Below are positions 1 through 9,251 of a DNA stretch of 64,000 bases, piece by piece. Every line of letters starts with the position of its first letter. Within the stretch, counting starts at the first letter, position 1. A program made the position numbers and the translations under genes. Origin of the DNA: Actinopolyspora saharensis (lineage in GTDB: Bacteria; Actinomycetota; Actinomycetes; Mycobacteriales; Pseudonocardiaceae); assembly GCF_900100925.1 (NCBI RefSeq), contig NZ_FNKO01000002.1:992001-1056000 (forward strand). The letters are read 5' to 3'. The notes beneath the pieces were generated by a model, which was not told the origin of the DNA, did no database searches, and saw nothing but the letters and a program-made list of their open reading frames with translations.

Positions 1-739
1 ACTCCATGGAAGGCCGGTCGCCCACGACCATTCCACTCTCGTGAATCTCGACCAGGCCTAAGCCGGCCATGTCGCCGATCAGCACCCGCACCACACCCAG
101 CGGTAACCGCAGGTGGGCCGAGATCTCGGCGACCGAGCGCGCATCGGTACACAGATTGCAGATGGACCGGTGCTCGGGACTGGCCTGAGCACTCTGGGCA
201 CGCCCCCGCTCGCTGGTCGAAACCAGTGTTTCGATCGCGAGCTCGTACTCGGTCCGGGTACGACCGCGCGTGCGGGCGTACGGCCGCATCAGCGAGCCCG
301 CTTCCTCCGAGTCGCCCTCCGGGGCAGCACCGTCCTGCCCCGGTATGGACGGCATGGAGGAGGACAGCGACGGCATCGACTGGGACAGCGGCGACATCGG
401 CTGCGAGATGGACGGCATCGACACGGGGCCGCCGTCCGCTCCCCCGCGCTCCGGTCCCGGCCGTTCGGGTCCACCGCGCTCCGGTTCCGCACCGCGGTCA
501 CCGGTTTCGGCGCCGGAGCCGTCGCGATCGGACCCGAACAGGTCCGCTCCCGGACCGCCGAACAGTCCGCGCTGGTACTCCTCCGTGCTGTCCTGATCCC
601 CTCCTCGGGCGGGGTGGTCGCCGGGGCCCCCACCCCGAGGACCGCCGAGGAAGTCGTCCTGCCAGTCGTCGGCTCCTGTGCGCTGACCGTAAAGACGGAA
701 CAGGTCGCCGTCCCAGTTCGGGTTGGCCCCCTCGCTCAT
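1..739 (-). CDS. DUF742 protein of a Roadblock/histidine kinase conservon, partial
   Basis: This reading frame starts at an ATG at 739 and runs off the left edge, about 246 residues in. The first 140 residues are low-complexity, rich in Gly, Asp, Pro and Ser. The rest matches the DUF742 pattern: an RPYARTRGRTR entry motif, then a winged-helix-like segment (ICNLCTDARSVAEISAHLRL, followed by PLGVVRVLIGDMAGLGLV). DUF742 proteins are the third member of four-gene conservons (kinase, Roadblock, DUF742, small Ras-like GTPase) found across actinomycetes. The kinase and Roadblock genes lie immediately upstream. The GTPase is expected just beyond the window. Only the last 20-30 residues are probably missing. 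Conservons are thought to act as membrane-associated signalling complexes; the signal here is unknown. Confidence 0.88.
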   Translation of the reverse strand, partial: MSEGANPNWDGDLFRLYGQRTGADDWQDDFLGGPRGGGPGDHPARGGDQDSTEEYQRGLFGGPGADLFGSDRDGSGAETGDRGAEPERGGPERPGPERGGADGGPVSMPSISQPMSPLSQSMPSLSSSMPSIPGQDGAAPEGDSEEAGSLMRPYARTRGRTRTEYELAIETLVSTSERGRAQSAQASPEHRSICNLCTDARSVAEISAHLRLPLGVVRVLIGDMAGLGLVEIHESGMVVGDRPSME

Positions 740-770
740 AATGAGCTCCCAACGTCAGCCGAGGCTGATC

Positions 771-1199
771 TCATCGACCCATCCCCTGCAACTGAGCACG
801 CAGCTCCGGGGTGAGCTGGCGCCCCACGCGTTCGACGAGCAGGGTCATCTCGTAGGCGACCAAGCCGATGTCGGCATTGGGCGCTGCCAACACGGCAAGG
901 CAGGAACCGTCGCTGATCGACATCAGGAACAGGTAGCCCTGCTCCATCTCGACGACGGTCTGGGTGACGTCGCCGGCCTCGAAGCATCGCGCCGCACCCT
1001 GGGTGAGGCTGACCAGACCTGATGCGACGGCCGACAACTGCTCGGCGCGGTCACGTGGCAAACCTTGGGAGCCTGCGAGCAGCAGGCCGTCCGCGGAGAC
1101 CACGACCGAGTGCGCTACGCCGGGCACCCGACGCACGAAGTCGGTAATCAGCCAACTGAAACTGTTGCTGCTCATGGGTTGCTGGACGGACCCGGTCAC
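771..1199 (-). CDS. Roadblock/LC7 domain protein of the conservon
   Basis: The protein has 142 residues, or 134 if translation starts at the second ATG at 1175. The Roadblock/LC7 fold is recognisable from the entry FSWLITDFVRRVPGVAHSVV, the SADGLLLAGS strand and the GSCLAVLA core. Roadblock proteins in actinomycetes pair with a small GTPase and probably modulate it, as MglB does for MglA. The gene overlaps the end of the upstream kinase gene by 4 bp (ATGA), so the two are translationally coupled. It lies 31 bp upstream of the DUF742 gene. The start at 1199 is chosen for this overlap; the start at 1175 is equally compatible with family length. Confidence 0.92.
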   Translation of the reverse strand: MTGSVQQPMSSNSFSWLITDFVRRVPGVAHSVVVSADGLLLAGSQGLPRDRAEQLSAVASGLVSLTQGAARCFEAGDVTQTVVEMEQGYLFLMSISDGSCLAVLAAPNADIGLVAYEMTLLVERVGRQLTPELRAQLQGMGR

Positions 1200-4100
1200 T
1201 CCTGCTCCTCGTGACGGCTCGGAATCGAGCGGGACTGTTCGGCCGAATCGGGTTCGACCTTGGCGTGCCTGCCACGCCGGACACCTTGCTGAAAGTTGGA
1301 CATTCTCCCACGCACGGCGGAAGCAGACCGCGGTACGGCCGGTTTGCTCGGTGCCTGCGACTGCGATTGTGCGGCCGATCCGGGAACCAGATGCGACTTG
1401 GGCTTGCGCTTGGGCAACCCCGCCGAGGTCTGTTCCGGTTCCTGCTCGGTCCGCTGCACGAGCGCCTCGGCGGCCTCCCAGCCTTCGTCACCGGCACCCC
1501 AGCCCGGGTCGTGTCCGGCCTGGCGCGCGTCGGCGGCCCGGTTGCGCTGCTCACGTGTCGCGGCCCTGCGCCCGGAGAAGGCCTGCATCGCGCCGGCCGG
1601 GCCGCTTCCGGGAGCCGAGCCGCTCTCGGCCCCGTTGGACGAGTGCTCGTTCGGCCCCCGTGCACTCGCTTCACCGTCCGCTGCGGACGACGTCGGACGA
1701 GGTGCTGCCGATCGATGCTGCTCCTCCTCCGCACGGGTTTCCGGTGGGAAGTCCCCCCGGTGCGATTCGGTGTAACCGTTCGTGTGCCGGCTGTCCGGGA
1801 ACTGCCCGCCTCCGTCGAGGGTCCCCGACGCCACCGGTGAGTAACCGTCACGGTACGGCACCTCGCCTCCTTCGAAGGCACCACCGGCCGAACCGCCCGC
1901 CGACCAGCCGATGGCGTCGTCGACGAGCTCGGAGTCGGACGGAAGGTCCGTGTTCCGGTCGAAGGCGGACATGCCGGCCGCCGGGGCCTGCTCCTCGTCC
2001 TCCTCCCGGAACCACTGGGACAGCACGGCCTCGTAGATGGGCAGACGTTCCGTGGGAGCGTCGTCCGCCTCCGACGTGCTGCCGGGAGGTGGACCGCTCC
2101 CGAGCGGGGGTGCCGCCCGTTCCTGCCACTGCTCGGTCGGTTCCGGAGCCGGTTCGCCCTCGGCTTCGCGGGACTCCGGCTCCTGGTCCGGCCAGGACAT
2201 GTAGTCGGTCTTTTCCGGTTCGAACGGACTCTGGAACAGGTCCGCGGCCTCGCCCACACCGGGCGGGGGGCCGCACTGACCCTGGTAGTCCGTGGCGTCG
2301 CCCCCGACCGCGTGCTCCGCCGTGGCATCGGAATCGGGCCACCCCATGGCGGACCAGTCCGAGTCCGGCCACCCGCGCTCGGAGCGCTCCGGCTCGCTCA
2401 CGGGGTGCCCGGAGTCCTCGAGCGAGCCGCTCCGGTCCTCCCACAGGGGAACCTCGGCGGCCCCGTAGGCCTCCCCCGGGGACAGCTGGACCGAGTAGTT
2501 CGGCGGTTCGACGGCGGCGTCCTGCTGCTCGGCGTCCTGCTGCTCGGCACCCTGCTCGGGGAAGTAGTGCTCCTCCGAGTCGTGGCGGTCGAACTCCCGC
2601 TGCTCCGCGCTCTCCTGGGCGGAGGAACTGTCCGCACCCGACCGGTGCTCGAGCTGGTTGCGGTCGCCCGCCGCGCCGAAGGCCGCGGCGAGACCGGAGT
2701 GGGCTCCCGTGTCGGTACTGCCCTCCCGCGGTTGGTCGTCGCGCGGGACGTCCGGCATCGGCATGGGGCCGTTCGGAGTGAGCTGCACGATCAGCTCGCC
2801 CGGCAACCGAACCGTGGCGGTCGCACCGCCCTCGAGGTCGTCGTTGTTCTCCAGCTCCACCGTGACGTTGTGCCTGCGGGCGAGCTGCCCGACCACGTAC
2901 AACCCCATGCGGCGGGAGACGGAGACGTCGATGTCCGGAGGACGGACCAGCCGGTCGTTGATCTCGTCGAGCTGCTCGACGTCCACACCGACCCCGCGGT
3001 CCCGGATCTCCAGCACGAGCTCCTGCCTGCGGTAGGCGCTCCGGACGCTGACCTCGGTGTCCGGGTTGGAGTAGACGGTCGCGTTCTCCAGCAGCTCGGC
3101 GATCAGGTGGACGATGTCGTTGACCACGCGCCCCTGCATGGCCAGGTCCGGGGTCTCCCCGATCGCCACGCGTGCGTACTGCTCGACCTCGGAGACCGAC
3201 GCGCCGATGACCTCGGCGAGCGGCACCGGGCGCACCGTCCTGCGGGTGAGGTCGGTGCCACCGAGGACCAGCAGGTTCTCGTTGTTGCGCCGCATCCGGG
3301 TCGCGAGGTGGTCCAGCTCGAACAACTGGCTGAGCTGGTCCGGGTCCTGCTCGTCCTGCTCCAGCCGGTCGATCAACGAGAGCTGGCGCTGCACCAGCGT
3401 CTGGCTGCGCCGGGCCAGGTTGACGAACAGGTCGTTCACGTTGTTCCGCAGCAGGGCCTGCTCGGAGGCCAGGCGCAGTGCCTGCGCGTGCACGGCGTCG
3501 AAGGAACGGGCCACCCTGCCGATCTCCTCGGTGGTGTGCACCGGGATCGGGTCTATGCCGCTGCGGGTGGCCAGGTCCGGGTTCTCGTCGTCGAGGATGG
3601 ACTGCACGGCTTCCGGGAGCCGGTTGTCGGCCACGTTCAGCGCGGAACGGCGCAGCGTGCGCAGCGGAAGCAGCAGGGACCGCGCCACGAACAGGGCGAT
3701 CGCGATGGCCAGGATCAGCACCGACAGCACGACCACGACCGCGATGTAGGTCTGGGTCCGCGCGGCGCCTGCGAGGCTGTCCGTCTTGTTCTGCAGCTGG
3801 TCACGCAGCTGCTGCTCGACCTGGTAGGTGCGGTTGACCAGCTCGGTGGAGCTGCGCATCCACTCCTGCGGATCGAGGTTGCCGATCCCCTCGCCCTCCT
3901 GCGCGCGGACCAGCGCTGTCTCCTCCAGGGAGTGCGCCTTGTCCACGGCCAGCCCGGCGACCGTGTCCTCGTAGGTCTGGATCTGGCTGTTGTCGGCCCA
4001 CTTGCGGAAGTCCTCCATCGCCGCGCGCAGCCCGGCGTCGGCCGTGAGCAGCTGGCGCTGTCCGTTGACTTCGAACTCCCCGCTCTCCATGGCGGCGAGC

Positions 4101-4897
4101 AGGCGGGCGCGCTTGACCGACTCCTGCTCCTTGGCGCGCGCGATCGCGTTGGTGGCGAGGTAGAGCTGGGAGACCTCGGGGTTGTTGATCCGCGTCACAC
4201 CCCTTTCCCCGAGGTTGATCAGGTTGTCCACGGAGTCGCTGTAAGCGCGCAGCGCGGCCGTGGCCGGGTAGGAGGTCTCATCGGTGACCGTGCGCAGCGC
4301 CTGCAGCCGGTCCAGCCTCTCCAGGGCCTGGCGGTACGGTTCCACGAGCTGGTCGCGGTTCGCCTGCTCGGACTGCTCGACGGCGTTGCGCAGACCCGCG
4401 ACCGCGTCGTCGACGGCGTTGCGCTGCTCGACCAGCTGGCTGCGGTCGCCGTTACGCCCCGCCGCGATGTGGGCCACAGTGAGGTCACGCTCGCGCTGCA
4501 GTTCCTGGACGACCTCGTCCGCGCTCGTGTCGAGCGTCACCTGCTCGCGAATCTTCAGCAGTTGCTGGGCCTGGTTGTAGTCGGAGGCGACCTGGAACGC
4601 CCCGAAGACCATGGCCGCCACCGTCGGCACCAGCAGGACCACGAGCAGCTTGGTGCGCAACCGCCAGTTGCGCATGCGCAGCCCGCCGGAGGGCCGGTTC
4701 TCGGCGCGCTCGTCGGCCGGACCGCCGCTGCTGCTCGCAGAGGGTGCTTCCCCTACCACACCCTGATCGCTCGCGGTGGCGGTTTCCCCACCCGTCATCA
4801 GCGGGTGCGAATCCGCGGATCCCCTCCCGGTCGACCGATCGGGGCCTTTGTTTCCTCCGGCCACTCGTGGCTTCCTCATTCCGACAGTTACGGGCAC
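1196..4897 (-). CDS. Nitrate/nitrite-sensor-type membrane histidine kinase of the conservon
   Basis: This 1233-residue sensor kinase heads the conservon. About 80 N-terminal residues are polar and cytoplasmic. A first membrane helix lies near 83-102, a roughly 270-residue helical extracytoplasmic sensor of the NIT type follows, and a second membrane helix lies near 385-408. A HAMP segment comes next, then a HATPase_c domain at about 590-720, seen from the N-box region LIAELLENATVYSN and the G-boxes IRDRGVGVD and MGLYVVGQLARRH. The last 500 residues are disordered and rich in Glu, Gln, Ser and Pro. The first codon used is GTG at 4897; ATG at 4879 is an alternative. As usual for these conservon kinases I see no clear phosphoacceptor H-box, so the signalling chemistry is uncertain. 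Confidence 0.9.
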   Translation of the reverse strand: MPVTVGMRKPRVAGGNKGPDRSTGRGSADSHPLMTGGETATASDQGVVGEAPSASSSGGPADERAENRPSGGLRMRNWRLRTKLLVVLLVPTVAAMVFGAFQVASDYNQAQQLLKIREQVTLDTSADEVVQELQRERDLTVAHIAAGRNGDRSQLVEQRNAVDDAVAGLRNAVEQSEQANRDQLVEPYRQALERLDRLQALRTVTDETSYPATAALRAYSDSVDNLINLGERGVTRINNPEVSQLYLATNAIARAKEQESVKRARLLAAMESGEFEVNGQRQLLTADAGLRAAMEDFRKWADNSQIQTYEDTVAGLAVDKAHSLEETALVRAQEGEGIGNLDPQEWMRSSTELVNRTYQVEQQLRDQLQNKTDSLAGAARTQTYIAVVVVLSVLILAIAIALFVARSLLLPLRTLRRSALNVADNRLPEAVQSILDDENPDLATRSGIDPIPVHTTEEIGRVARSFDAVHAQALRLASEQALLRNNVNDLFVNLARRSQTLVQRQLSLIDRLEQDEQDPDQLSQLFELDHLATRMRRNNENLLVLGGTDLTRRTVRPVPLAEVIGASVSEVEQYARVAIGETPDLAMQGRVVNDIVHLIAELLENATVYSNPDTEVSVRSAYRRQELVLEIRDRGVGVDVEQLDEINDRLVRPPDIDVSVSRRMGLYVVGQLARRHNVTVELENNDDLEGGATATVRLPGELIVQLTPNGPMPMPDVPRDDQPREGSTDTGAHSGLAAAFGAAGDRNQLEHRSGADSSSAQESAEQREFDRHDSEEHYFPEQGAEQQDAEQQDAAVEPPNYSVQLSPGEAYGAAEVPLWEDRSGSLEDSGHPVSEPERSERGWPDSDWSAMGWPDSDATAEHAVGGDATDYQGQCGPPPGVGEAADLFQSPFEPEKTDYMSWPDQEPESREAEGEPAPEPTEQWQERAAPPLGSGPPPGSTSEADDAPTERLPIYEAVLSQWFREEDEEQAPAAGMSAFDRNTDLPSDSELVDDAIGWSAGGSAGGAFEGGEVPYRDGYSPVASGTLDGGGQFPDSRHTNGYTESHRGDFPPETRAEEEQHRSAAPRPTSSAADGEASARGPNEHSSNGAESGSAPGSGPAGAMQAFSGRRAATREQRNRAADARQAGHDPGWGAGDEGWEAAEALVQRTEQEPEQTSAGLPKRKPKSHLVPGSAAQSQSQAPSKPAVPRSASAVRGRMSNFQQGVRRGRHAKVEPDSAEQSRSIPSRHEEQE

Positions 4898-5388
4898 GTG
4901 CCGTTCCGTCGATGGACTGACGGCATCAAAACACGGGATGTGCAGCTCAGGGGATGGTCGCCACCCTGGCGTCCCGAACCCACTCCCCCCCGGGAATCCG
5001 GGGCTGCGCGACTCCCGCGGGCAGCATCAGCGTACTGACGAGCACCACGATCGGAAAAGTGGGGCGCTATACGTAGCGTTATTCACACTATTGCCAGTTT
5101 TCCCCCGTTAGAAGGCATAACCGGGTCAAGCGGGTACGGTGAGCGACTTGTCATCGCCATTGTGAGATAACCCACCACACGGCGTGCCGCGGCAGAACAG
5201 CGCCGAGCCGTTTCCGACCATGGTCATGCATCGGCGGTATGTGAATAGTTAACTAACCAGCGTTAACTCTTCCGGACGAAACAACTCGCACTGTTGACTC
5301 TTCGTACCGGAACCGTGAAAGTAATGAGCTGCCTCATCCCGTCGTCCAACAACCTGTCGCCCAACCACTCGAAAGAGCATTGCTGACC
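4898..5388. other. Intergenic region between divergent kinase and importer genes
   Basis: No convincing gene was found in these 490 bases. The part near 5040-5290 is visibly less GC-rich than its surroundings and should hold promoters for both divergent operons. It also contains the paired GTTAAC sites described separately. Confidence 0.6.
5247..5268. promoter_or_regulatory. Paired GTTAAC palindromes, candidate operator
   Basis: AGTTAACT at 5247-5254 is followed by GTTAACT at 5262-5268. The two self-complementary GTTAAC hexamers are 14 bp apart. They lie about 120 bp upstream of the importer's first gene, in an AT-richer patch. The arrangement looks like a binding site for a dimeric regulator on both faces, but no regulator gene is adjacent. 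The function is inferred. Confidence 0.35.
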
Positions 5389-6411
5389 ATGGTTCGATCC
5401 GATGTGCGAGCCGGCCGGAGAGGCCGCTCGTTGTTCCGGACCGCGCTGGCTCTCTCCACCAGCCTCGGTCTCTTCCTCGTTTCCGGCTGCGGCCTGCTCA
5501 GCGGCTCGGAAGGCGAAGCGAACTCGGAGTCGGGGAGCACGACGATCAACCTCGGCACCATGCCCGCCGTGGACGTGGCCCCGCTCCACCTGGCGAAGAA
5601 GAAGGGCTACTTCAAGGACGCCGGACTCGAGGTCAACCTGAGCACCATCCCCGGCGGCGCGCGCGGCATCCCCAAGATCGCCAGCGGGGAGCTGGACATC
5701 ACCTTCGGCAACTGGGTCTCGTTCATCCGCGCCCAGCAGAAGGGAACGGCCGACATCAAGGCCCTCTCCGACGCCTACCAGGCCGAGGAGGGCACCTTCC
5801 TGCTGATGCACATGCCCAACGGGCGCGCGCAGGAGATCTCCGACCTCAAGGGCGAGAAGATCGCGGTCAACACCCGGGGCAACCTCAACGAGCTGACGGC
5901 ACGGACCACTCTGAAGACCCACGGGGTCGATCCGGACAGCGTCGAGTTCGTCACGATGGACTTCCCCGACATGCCCACCGCGCTGCGCAACGGCGACGTC
6001 GCTGCGGCCTCGGTGATCGAGCCCTTCATCTCGCGCGCCAACCAGCTGGGCGCCCAGACCCTTGCGGACCAGACCTCGGGACCGACGGCCAACATGCCCA
6101 TCGCCGGCTACGCGGCCACCAACGATTGGGTGCAGAACCACCAGGAAGCCGCGGCCGACTTCCAGCGGGTGATGGCCAAGGCGCAGGCCGAGGCCAACGA
6201 CGACCGCAGCCAGGTCGAGCAGCTCCTGCCGCAGTACACCGAGATCGAGCCGAAGACCGCCTCGCTGGTGACCATCGGCTCCTACCCGTCCACGCTCGAG
6301 GCCAGCAGGCTCAAGAGCGTGGTCAGCCTCATGCAGAACAACGGGGAACTGCCCTCGGGGGAGTTCGACATCGAGTCGATGCTCTTCCACGCTCCGGACG
6401 AGCAGCAGTGA
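5389..6411 (+). CDS. ABC importer substrate-binding lipoprotein, NMT1/SsuA type
   Basis: The 340-residue protein has a twin-arginine-free lipoprotein signal: a basic N-terminus, a hydrophobic stretch and the lipobox LVSGC near residue 34. The mature part opens with NLGTMPAVDVAPLHLAKKKG, the typical first lobe of NMT1/SsuA/TauA-like periplasmic-binding proteins. These deliver nitrate, sulfonate, taurine or pyrimidine precursors to a membrane pump. ATG at 5389 is preferred because GAAAGAG lies 11 bp upstream; an in-frame TTG at 5380 sits too close to it. Two permease genes and an ATPase gene follow. The substrate cannot be told from sequence; nearby thiamine genes do not by themselves make it a thiamine-precursor importer. 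Confidence 0.9.
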   Translation: MVRSDVRAGRRGRSLFRTALALSTSLGLFLVSGCGLLSGSEGEANSESGSTTINLGTMPAVDVAPLHLAKKKGYFKDAGLEVNLSTIPGGARGIPKIASGELDITFGNWVSFIRAQQKGTADIKALSDAYQAEEGTFLLMHMPNGRAQEISDLKGEKIAVNTRGNLNELTARTTLKTHGVDPDSVEFVTMDFPDMPTALRNGDVAAASVIEPFISRANQLGAQTLADQTSGPTANMPIAGYAATNDWVQNHQEAAADFQRVMAKAQAEANDDRSQVEQLLPQYTEIEPKTASLVTIGSYPSTLEASRLKSVVSLMQNNGELPSGEFDIESMLFHAPDEQQ

Positions 6412-6480
6412 TCACGACCTGACCGGAGTTCCCCGGCTCGGGCGCCGCGGGTGGTTCAGCGGAGAGAAGAACCTCCCCGC

Positions 6481-6539
6481 GGCGGTGCCGGTGACTCGGG
6501 AGCGGCCCCTGCGCCGCGGCCCGGACCACCGGCACCGCC
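6481..6539 (+). terminator. 13-bp inverted repeat between binding protein and permease genes
   Basis: GGCGGTGCCGGTG at 6481-6493 pairs perfectly with CACCGGCACCGCC at 6527-6539 across a 33-nt loop. It lies 70 bp after the binding-protein stop and 70 bp before the first permease. No U-tract follows. It may stabilise the upstream mRNA or cause partial termination, giving more binding protein than pump, which is a common arrangement. That role is inferred. Confidence 0.5.
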
Positions 6540-6609
6540 GAGCGAACCGAGCCGACACCTGTCCATCCGCTGAACGAGCGGGCCGACCGTCCGGACGATT
6601 CGGGAAACG

Positions 6610-7374
6610 ATGCGCAACGCCCTCCGCGCACTGATCGGGGTCGCGGTCTTTCTCGTGCTCTGCGAGATCGTGGGCCGCTCCGGCCTGGCCCCGCAGCGCT
6701 ACCTCCCCCCTCCCTCGATCGTGCTCACCGAGCTGGTCGAGCTGCTCGGTCAGCGCGACTTCCTGCTCGACGTGATCGCCACCGTGCTCTCCTGGCTGAT
6801 CGCCCTGGGCCTCTGCGCCCTCGTGGCCGTGCCAGCCGGGCTGCTGCTCGGCAGCGTTCCGCTGCTGCGGACGGCGGTGACCTCCCTCATCGAGTTCCTG
6901 CGCCCCGTTCCCTCGGTGGCGCTGATCCCCCTGGTCGTGGTGGTCTCGGCGGGAAGCCCGGCCGGCAAGATCTTCCTCGCCTGCTACGCCGCCGTCTGGC
7001 CGCTGCTGTTCAACACGATCTACTCCGCGGGCCAACTCGACGAGCAGCTGCTCGAATCGGCGCGCGCCTTCCGCATCTCGCGCCTCCAGCGGGTGCTCAG
7101 GATCAAGCTCCCCCACGTGATCCCGTTCGTGTTCACCGGCCTGCGGCTCGCGGCCAGCACCGCGCTGATCGTGCTGATCAGCGTGGAGATGCTGAACCCC
7201 AGCAGCGGAGGCATCGGAAGCTTCATCTACGTGGCCAGCAGCGGAGCGGGCCGCATGGACCAGGTCCTGGCCGGAACCCTGCTCGCGGGCGTGCTCGGCT
7301 ACCTGGTCAACGCGGGGATGTCCGGGGCCCAGCGCAAGTGGATCACCTGGGCCCCTTCGGGAGGGACGACATGA
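6610..7374 (+). CDS. ABC importer permease 1 (BPD_transp_1)
   Basis: The 254-residue integral membrane protein belongs to the SsuC/TauC-like permease family. Hydrophobic helices are visible at about 6-24, 55-80, 95-125 and 180-235. The EAA loop that contacts the ATPase is seen at ESARAFRISRLQRVLRIKLP. It forms the channel with permease 2, encoded directly downstream with a 4-bp ATGA overlap. The length is normal for the family. Confidence 0.9.
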   Translation: MRNALRALIGVAVFLVLCEIVGRSGLAPQRYLPPPSIVLTELVELLGQRDFLLDVIATVLSWLIALGLCALVAVPAGLLLGSVPLLRTAVTSLIEFLRPVPSVALIPLVVVVSAGSPAGKIFLACYAAVWPLLFNTIYSAGQLDEQLLESARAFRISRLQRVLRIKLPHVIPFVFTGLRLAASTALIVLISVEMLNPSSGGIGSFIYVASSGAGRMDQVLAGTLLAGVLGYLVNAGMSGAQRKWITWAPSGGTT

Positions 7375-8180
7375 GCGGCGCCGCTGTTTCGTCGAGCACG
7401 CGCGCGCACCGCGCGACGGGAGCGCTCTCCCAGCTGGGCGTTCTCCTCGGTGCGGTACTGCTGTGGCAGCTGCTCACGGCGGGCAACGACAGCCCGTTCT
7501 TCCCCACTCCGCTGCGCGTGGTCACGGAGATGTGGCGGCTGTGGTTCAGCGGCGGGATCGGGACGCTGTTCCTGACCGAGGCCGCCTTCGACGACGTGCT
7601 GCCCAGCGTGGGCAGACTGCTCCTCGGCTGGACGCTGGCCGGGGTGGTCGGCGTGGGGATCGGGCTGCTGCTGGGCCGTTCCGGCAACGCGCTGGCCTAC
7701 GTGGGCCCGCTGCTGTCCTTCGCCCGCTCCATTCCCCCGCCCGCGCTGCTCCCGGTCTTCATGGTGCTGTTCAGCATCGGCTTCAAGCTGCAGCTGGTGA
7801 CGATCGTGTTCGGCTGCCTCTGGCCGATCCTGCTCAACAGCGCCGACGGAGCCCGCGCCGTGGACCCGGTCAAGGCGGAGACGGCCCGCGCGTTCGGGAT
7901 CTCCCGCACTCATTGGATCGGCTCGGTCGTGCTCCCGGGAGCACTGCCCAAGATCTTCGCCGGTCTGCGGATCAGCCTCTCGCTGGCCCTGATCATGATG
8001 GTGATCTCCGAGCTCGTCGGCGCCAGCGACGGTCTCGGGCACGCCATGATGCTGGCACGCGACCAGTTCGACTACGCACAGCTTTGGAGCGGGATCGTGC
8101 TGCTCGGCATTCTCGGTTATCTGCTGAACACCGCCCTGTCCATCGTGGAGCGACGTGTCCTGGAGGCGGTGCCGCAATGA
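7371..8180 (+). CDS. ABC importer permease 2 (BPD_transp_1)
   Basis: The 269-residue second permease is paralogous to permease 1. Its EAA loop reads AETARAFGISRTHWIGSVVL. The start at 7371 is chosen because GGGAGG lies 6-10 bp upstream and the ATG overlaps the preceding stop (ATGA). The next gene overlaps its stop in the same way. A heterodimeric channel with permease 1 is expected in the cytoplasmic membrane. Confidence 0.9.
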   Translation: MSGAAVSSSTRAHRATGALSQLGVLLGAVLLWQLLTAGNDSPFFPTPLRVVTEMWRLWFSGGIGTLFLTEAAFDDVLPSVGRLLLGWTLAGVVGVGIGLLLGRSGNALAYVGPLLSFARSIPPPALLPVFMVLFSIGFKLQLVTIVFGCLWPILLNSADGARAVDPVKAETARAFGISRTHWIGSVVLPGALPKIFAGLRISLSLALIMMVISELVGASDGLGHAMMLARDQFDYAQLWSGIVLLGILGYLLNTALSIVERRVLEAVPQ

Positions 8181-9223
8181 CCGGCGAGCGGAACGAACCG
8201 ACGACGGACGGGAGCGCAGGAACCGTGCCGAGCATGCTGGAAGTCTCCGACCTGGGGCACACCTACACGGGGCAGCAGGAGCACACCGCCATCGGCGGAG
8301 TCACCTTCGACGTCGATGCCGGGCAGCTGACCTGCATAGTCGGCCCGTCCGGGTGCGGCAAGTCCACGCTGCTGCGCTGCATCGCCTCGTTGATCCGGCC
8401 GAGCAGCGGCGAGGTCCGGATGCACGGGCAGCCCGTGCGCGGGGTCCCCGAGGACCTGGCCGTGGTCTTCCAGGACTACGGTCGTTCGCTGTTCCCGTGG
8501 ATGAGCGTGCGCGGGAACGTCGAGTTCCCGCTGCGCTCCGAGAACGTCCCCAAGGAGCAGCGCCGCGAGCGAGTGCGCCAGACCCTGGAGTGGGTGGGGC
8601 TGTCCGGTTCGGAGCGCAAGTACCCGTGGCAGCTCTCCGGAGGGATGCAGCAGCGGGTGGCCATCGCGCGGGCGCTGGCCTGCCGCCCCGCGCTGCTGCT
8701 CATGGACGAACCCTTCGCCTCCGTGGACGCGCAGACCCGCTTCGATCTGGAGGACCTGCTGCTGCGGGTCCGCGCGGAGCAGGACACCACGATCCTGCTG
8801 GTCACCCACGACATCGACGAGAGCGTCTACCTCGGGGACCGGGTGCTCGTGCTGTCCAGGACGCCGGCGAGCATCGTCGCCGATCTGCCGGTCGACCTCG
8901 GCGACGAGCGCGACCAGATCGGCACCCGCGAGTCGGAGACCTTCGTGCACCTGCGCGGTGAGGTCGCCCGCATGCTGCGCGGCGGCGGAGGAACCGAGCG
9001 GTTGGGCGGAACCACCGCTGGGAACTCCGGAGCGGGCTCCGGTCCCGCTCCGGAGGACGGAGCCGCTCCGGAGGAGGAACTCGGTTCGGACGGTTCCTCC
9101 ACTGCGGACGGTTCCTCCACTGCGGACGAGGAATCCGCTCCGGACGGTGAGCGCGCCGCCGACGCGACCGCGGGGCCCGTCCCGCTGGAGTCGGGGTCCG
9201 GAGCACGCGAACACCTCGAGTGA
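8177..9223 (+). CDS. ABC importer ATP-binding subunit with a repetitive acidic tail
   Basis: The protein has 348 residues. Residues 15-260 are a standard importer ATPase: Walker A GPSGCGKST, Q-loop VVFQDYGRSLFPW, signature LSGGMQQR, Walker B LLLMDEPFA and the switch His in VTHD. This is the SsuB/TauB family. About 80 further residues form an acidic, low-complexity tail rich in Ala, Glu, Ser and Gly. The tail includes an exact 18-bp tandem duplication (9089-9106 and 9107-9124) encoding DGSSTA twice. The tail is not needed for the fold and its role is unknown. The start overlaps the permease stop by 4 bp. Confidence 0.92.
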   Translation: MTGERNEPTTDGSAGTVPSMLEVSDLGHTYTGQQEHTAIGGVTFDVDAGQLTCIVGPSGCGKSTLLRCIASLIRPSSGEVRMHGQPVRGVPEDLAVVFQDYGRSLFPWMSVRGNVEFPLRSENVPKEQRRERVRQTLEWVGLSGSERKYPWQLSGGMQQRVAIARALACRPALLLMDEPFASVDAQTRFDLEDLLLRVRAEQDTTILLVTHDIDESVYLGDRVLVLSRTPASIVADLPVDLGDERDQIGTRESETFVHLRGEVARMLRGGGGTERLGGTTAGNSGAGSGPAPEDGAAPEEELGSDGSSTADGSSTADEESAPDGERAADATAGPVPLESGSGAREHLE

Positions 9224-9251
9224 CTCCGGTCCGCTCCGCCACCGGGGCCCT

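Noticed and set aside
2312..5038. A 900-codon open frame antisense to the histidine kinase
   Set aside because: Long antisense frames are expected in very GC-rich genes. The sequence is low-complexity Val/Leu/Arg/His and the sense strand clearly encodes the kinase.
5402..5641. Second-frame gene inside the binding-protein gene
   Set aside because: It lies wholly within the substrate-binding lipoprotein gene and has arginine-rich out-of-frame composition.
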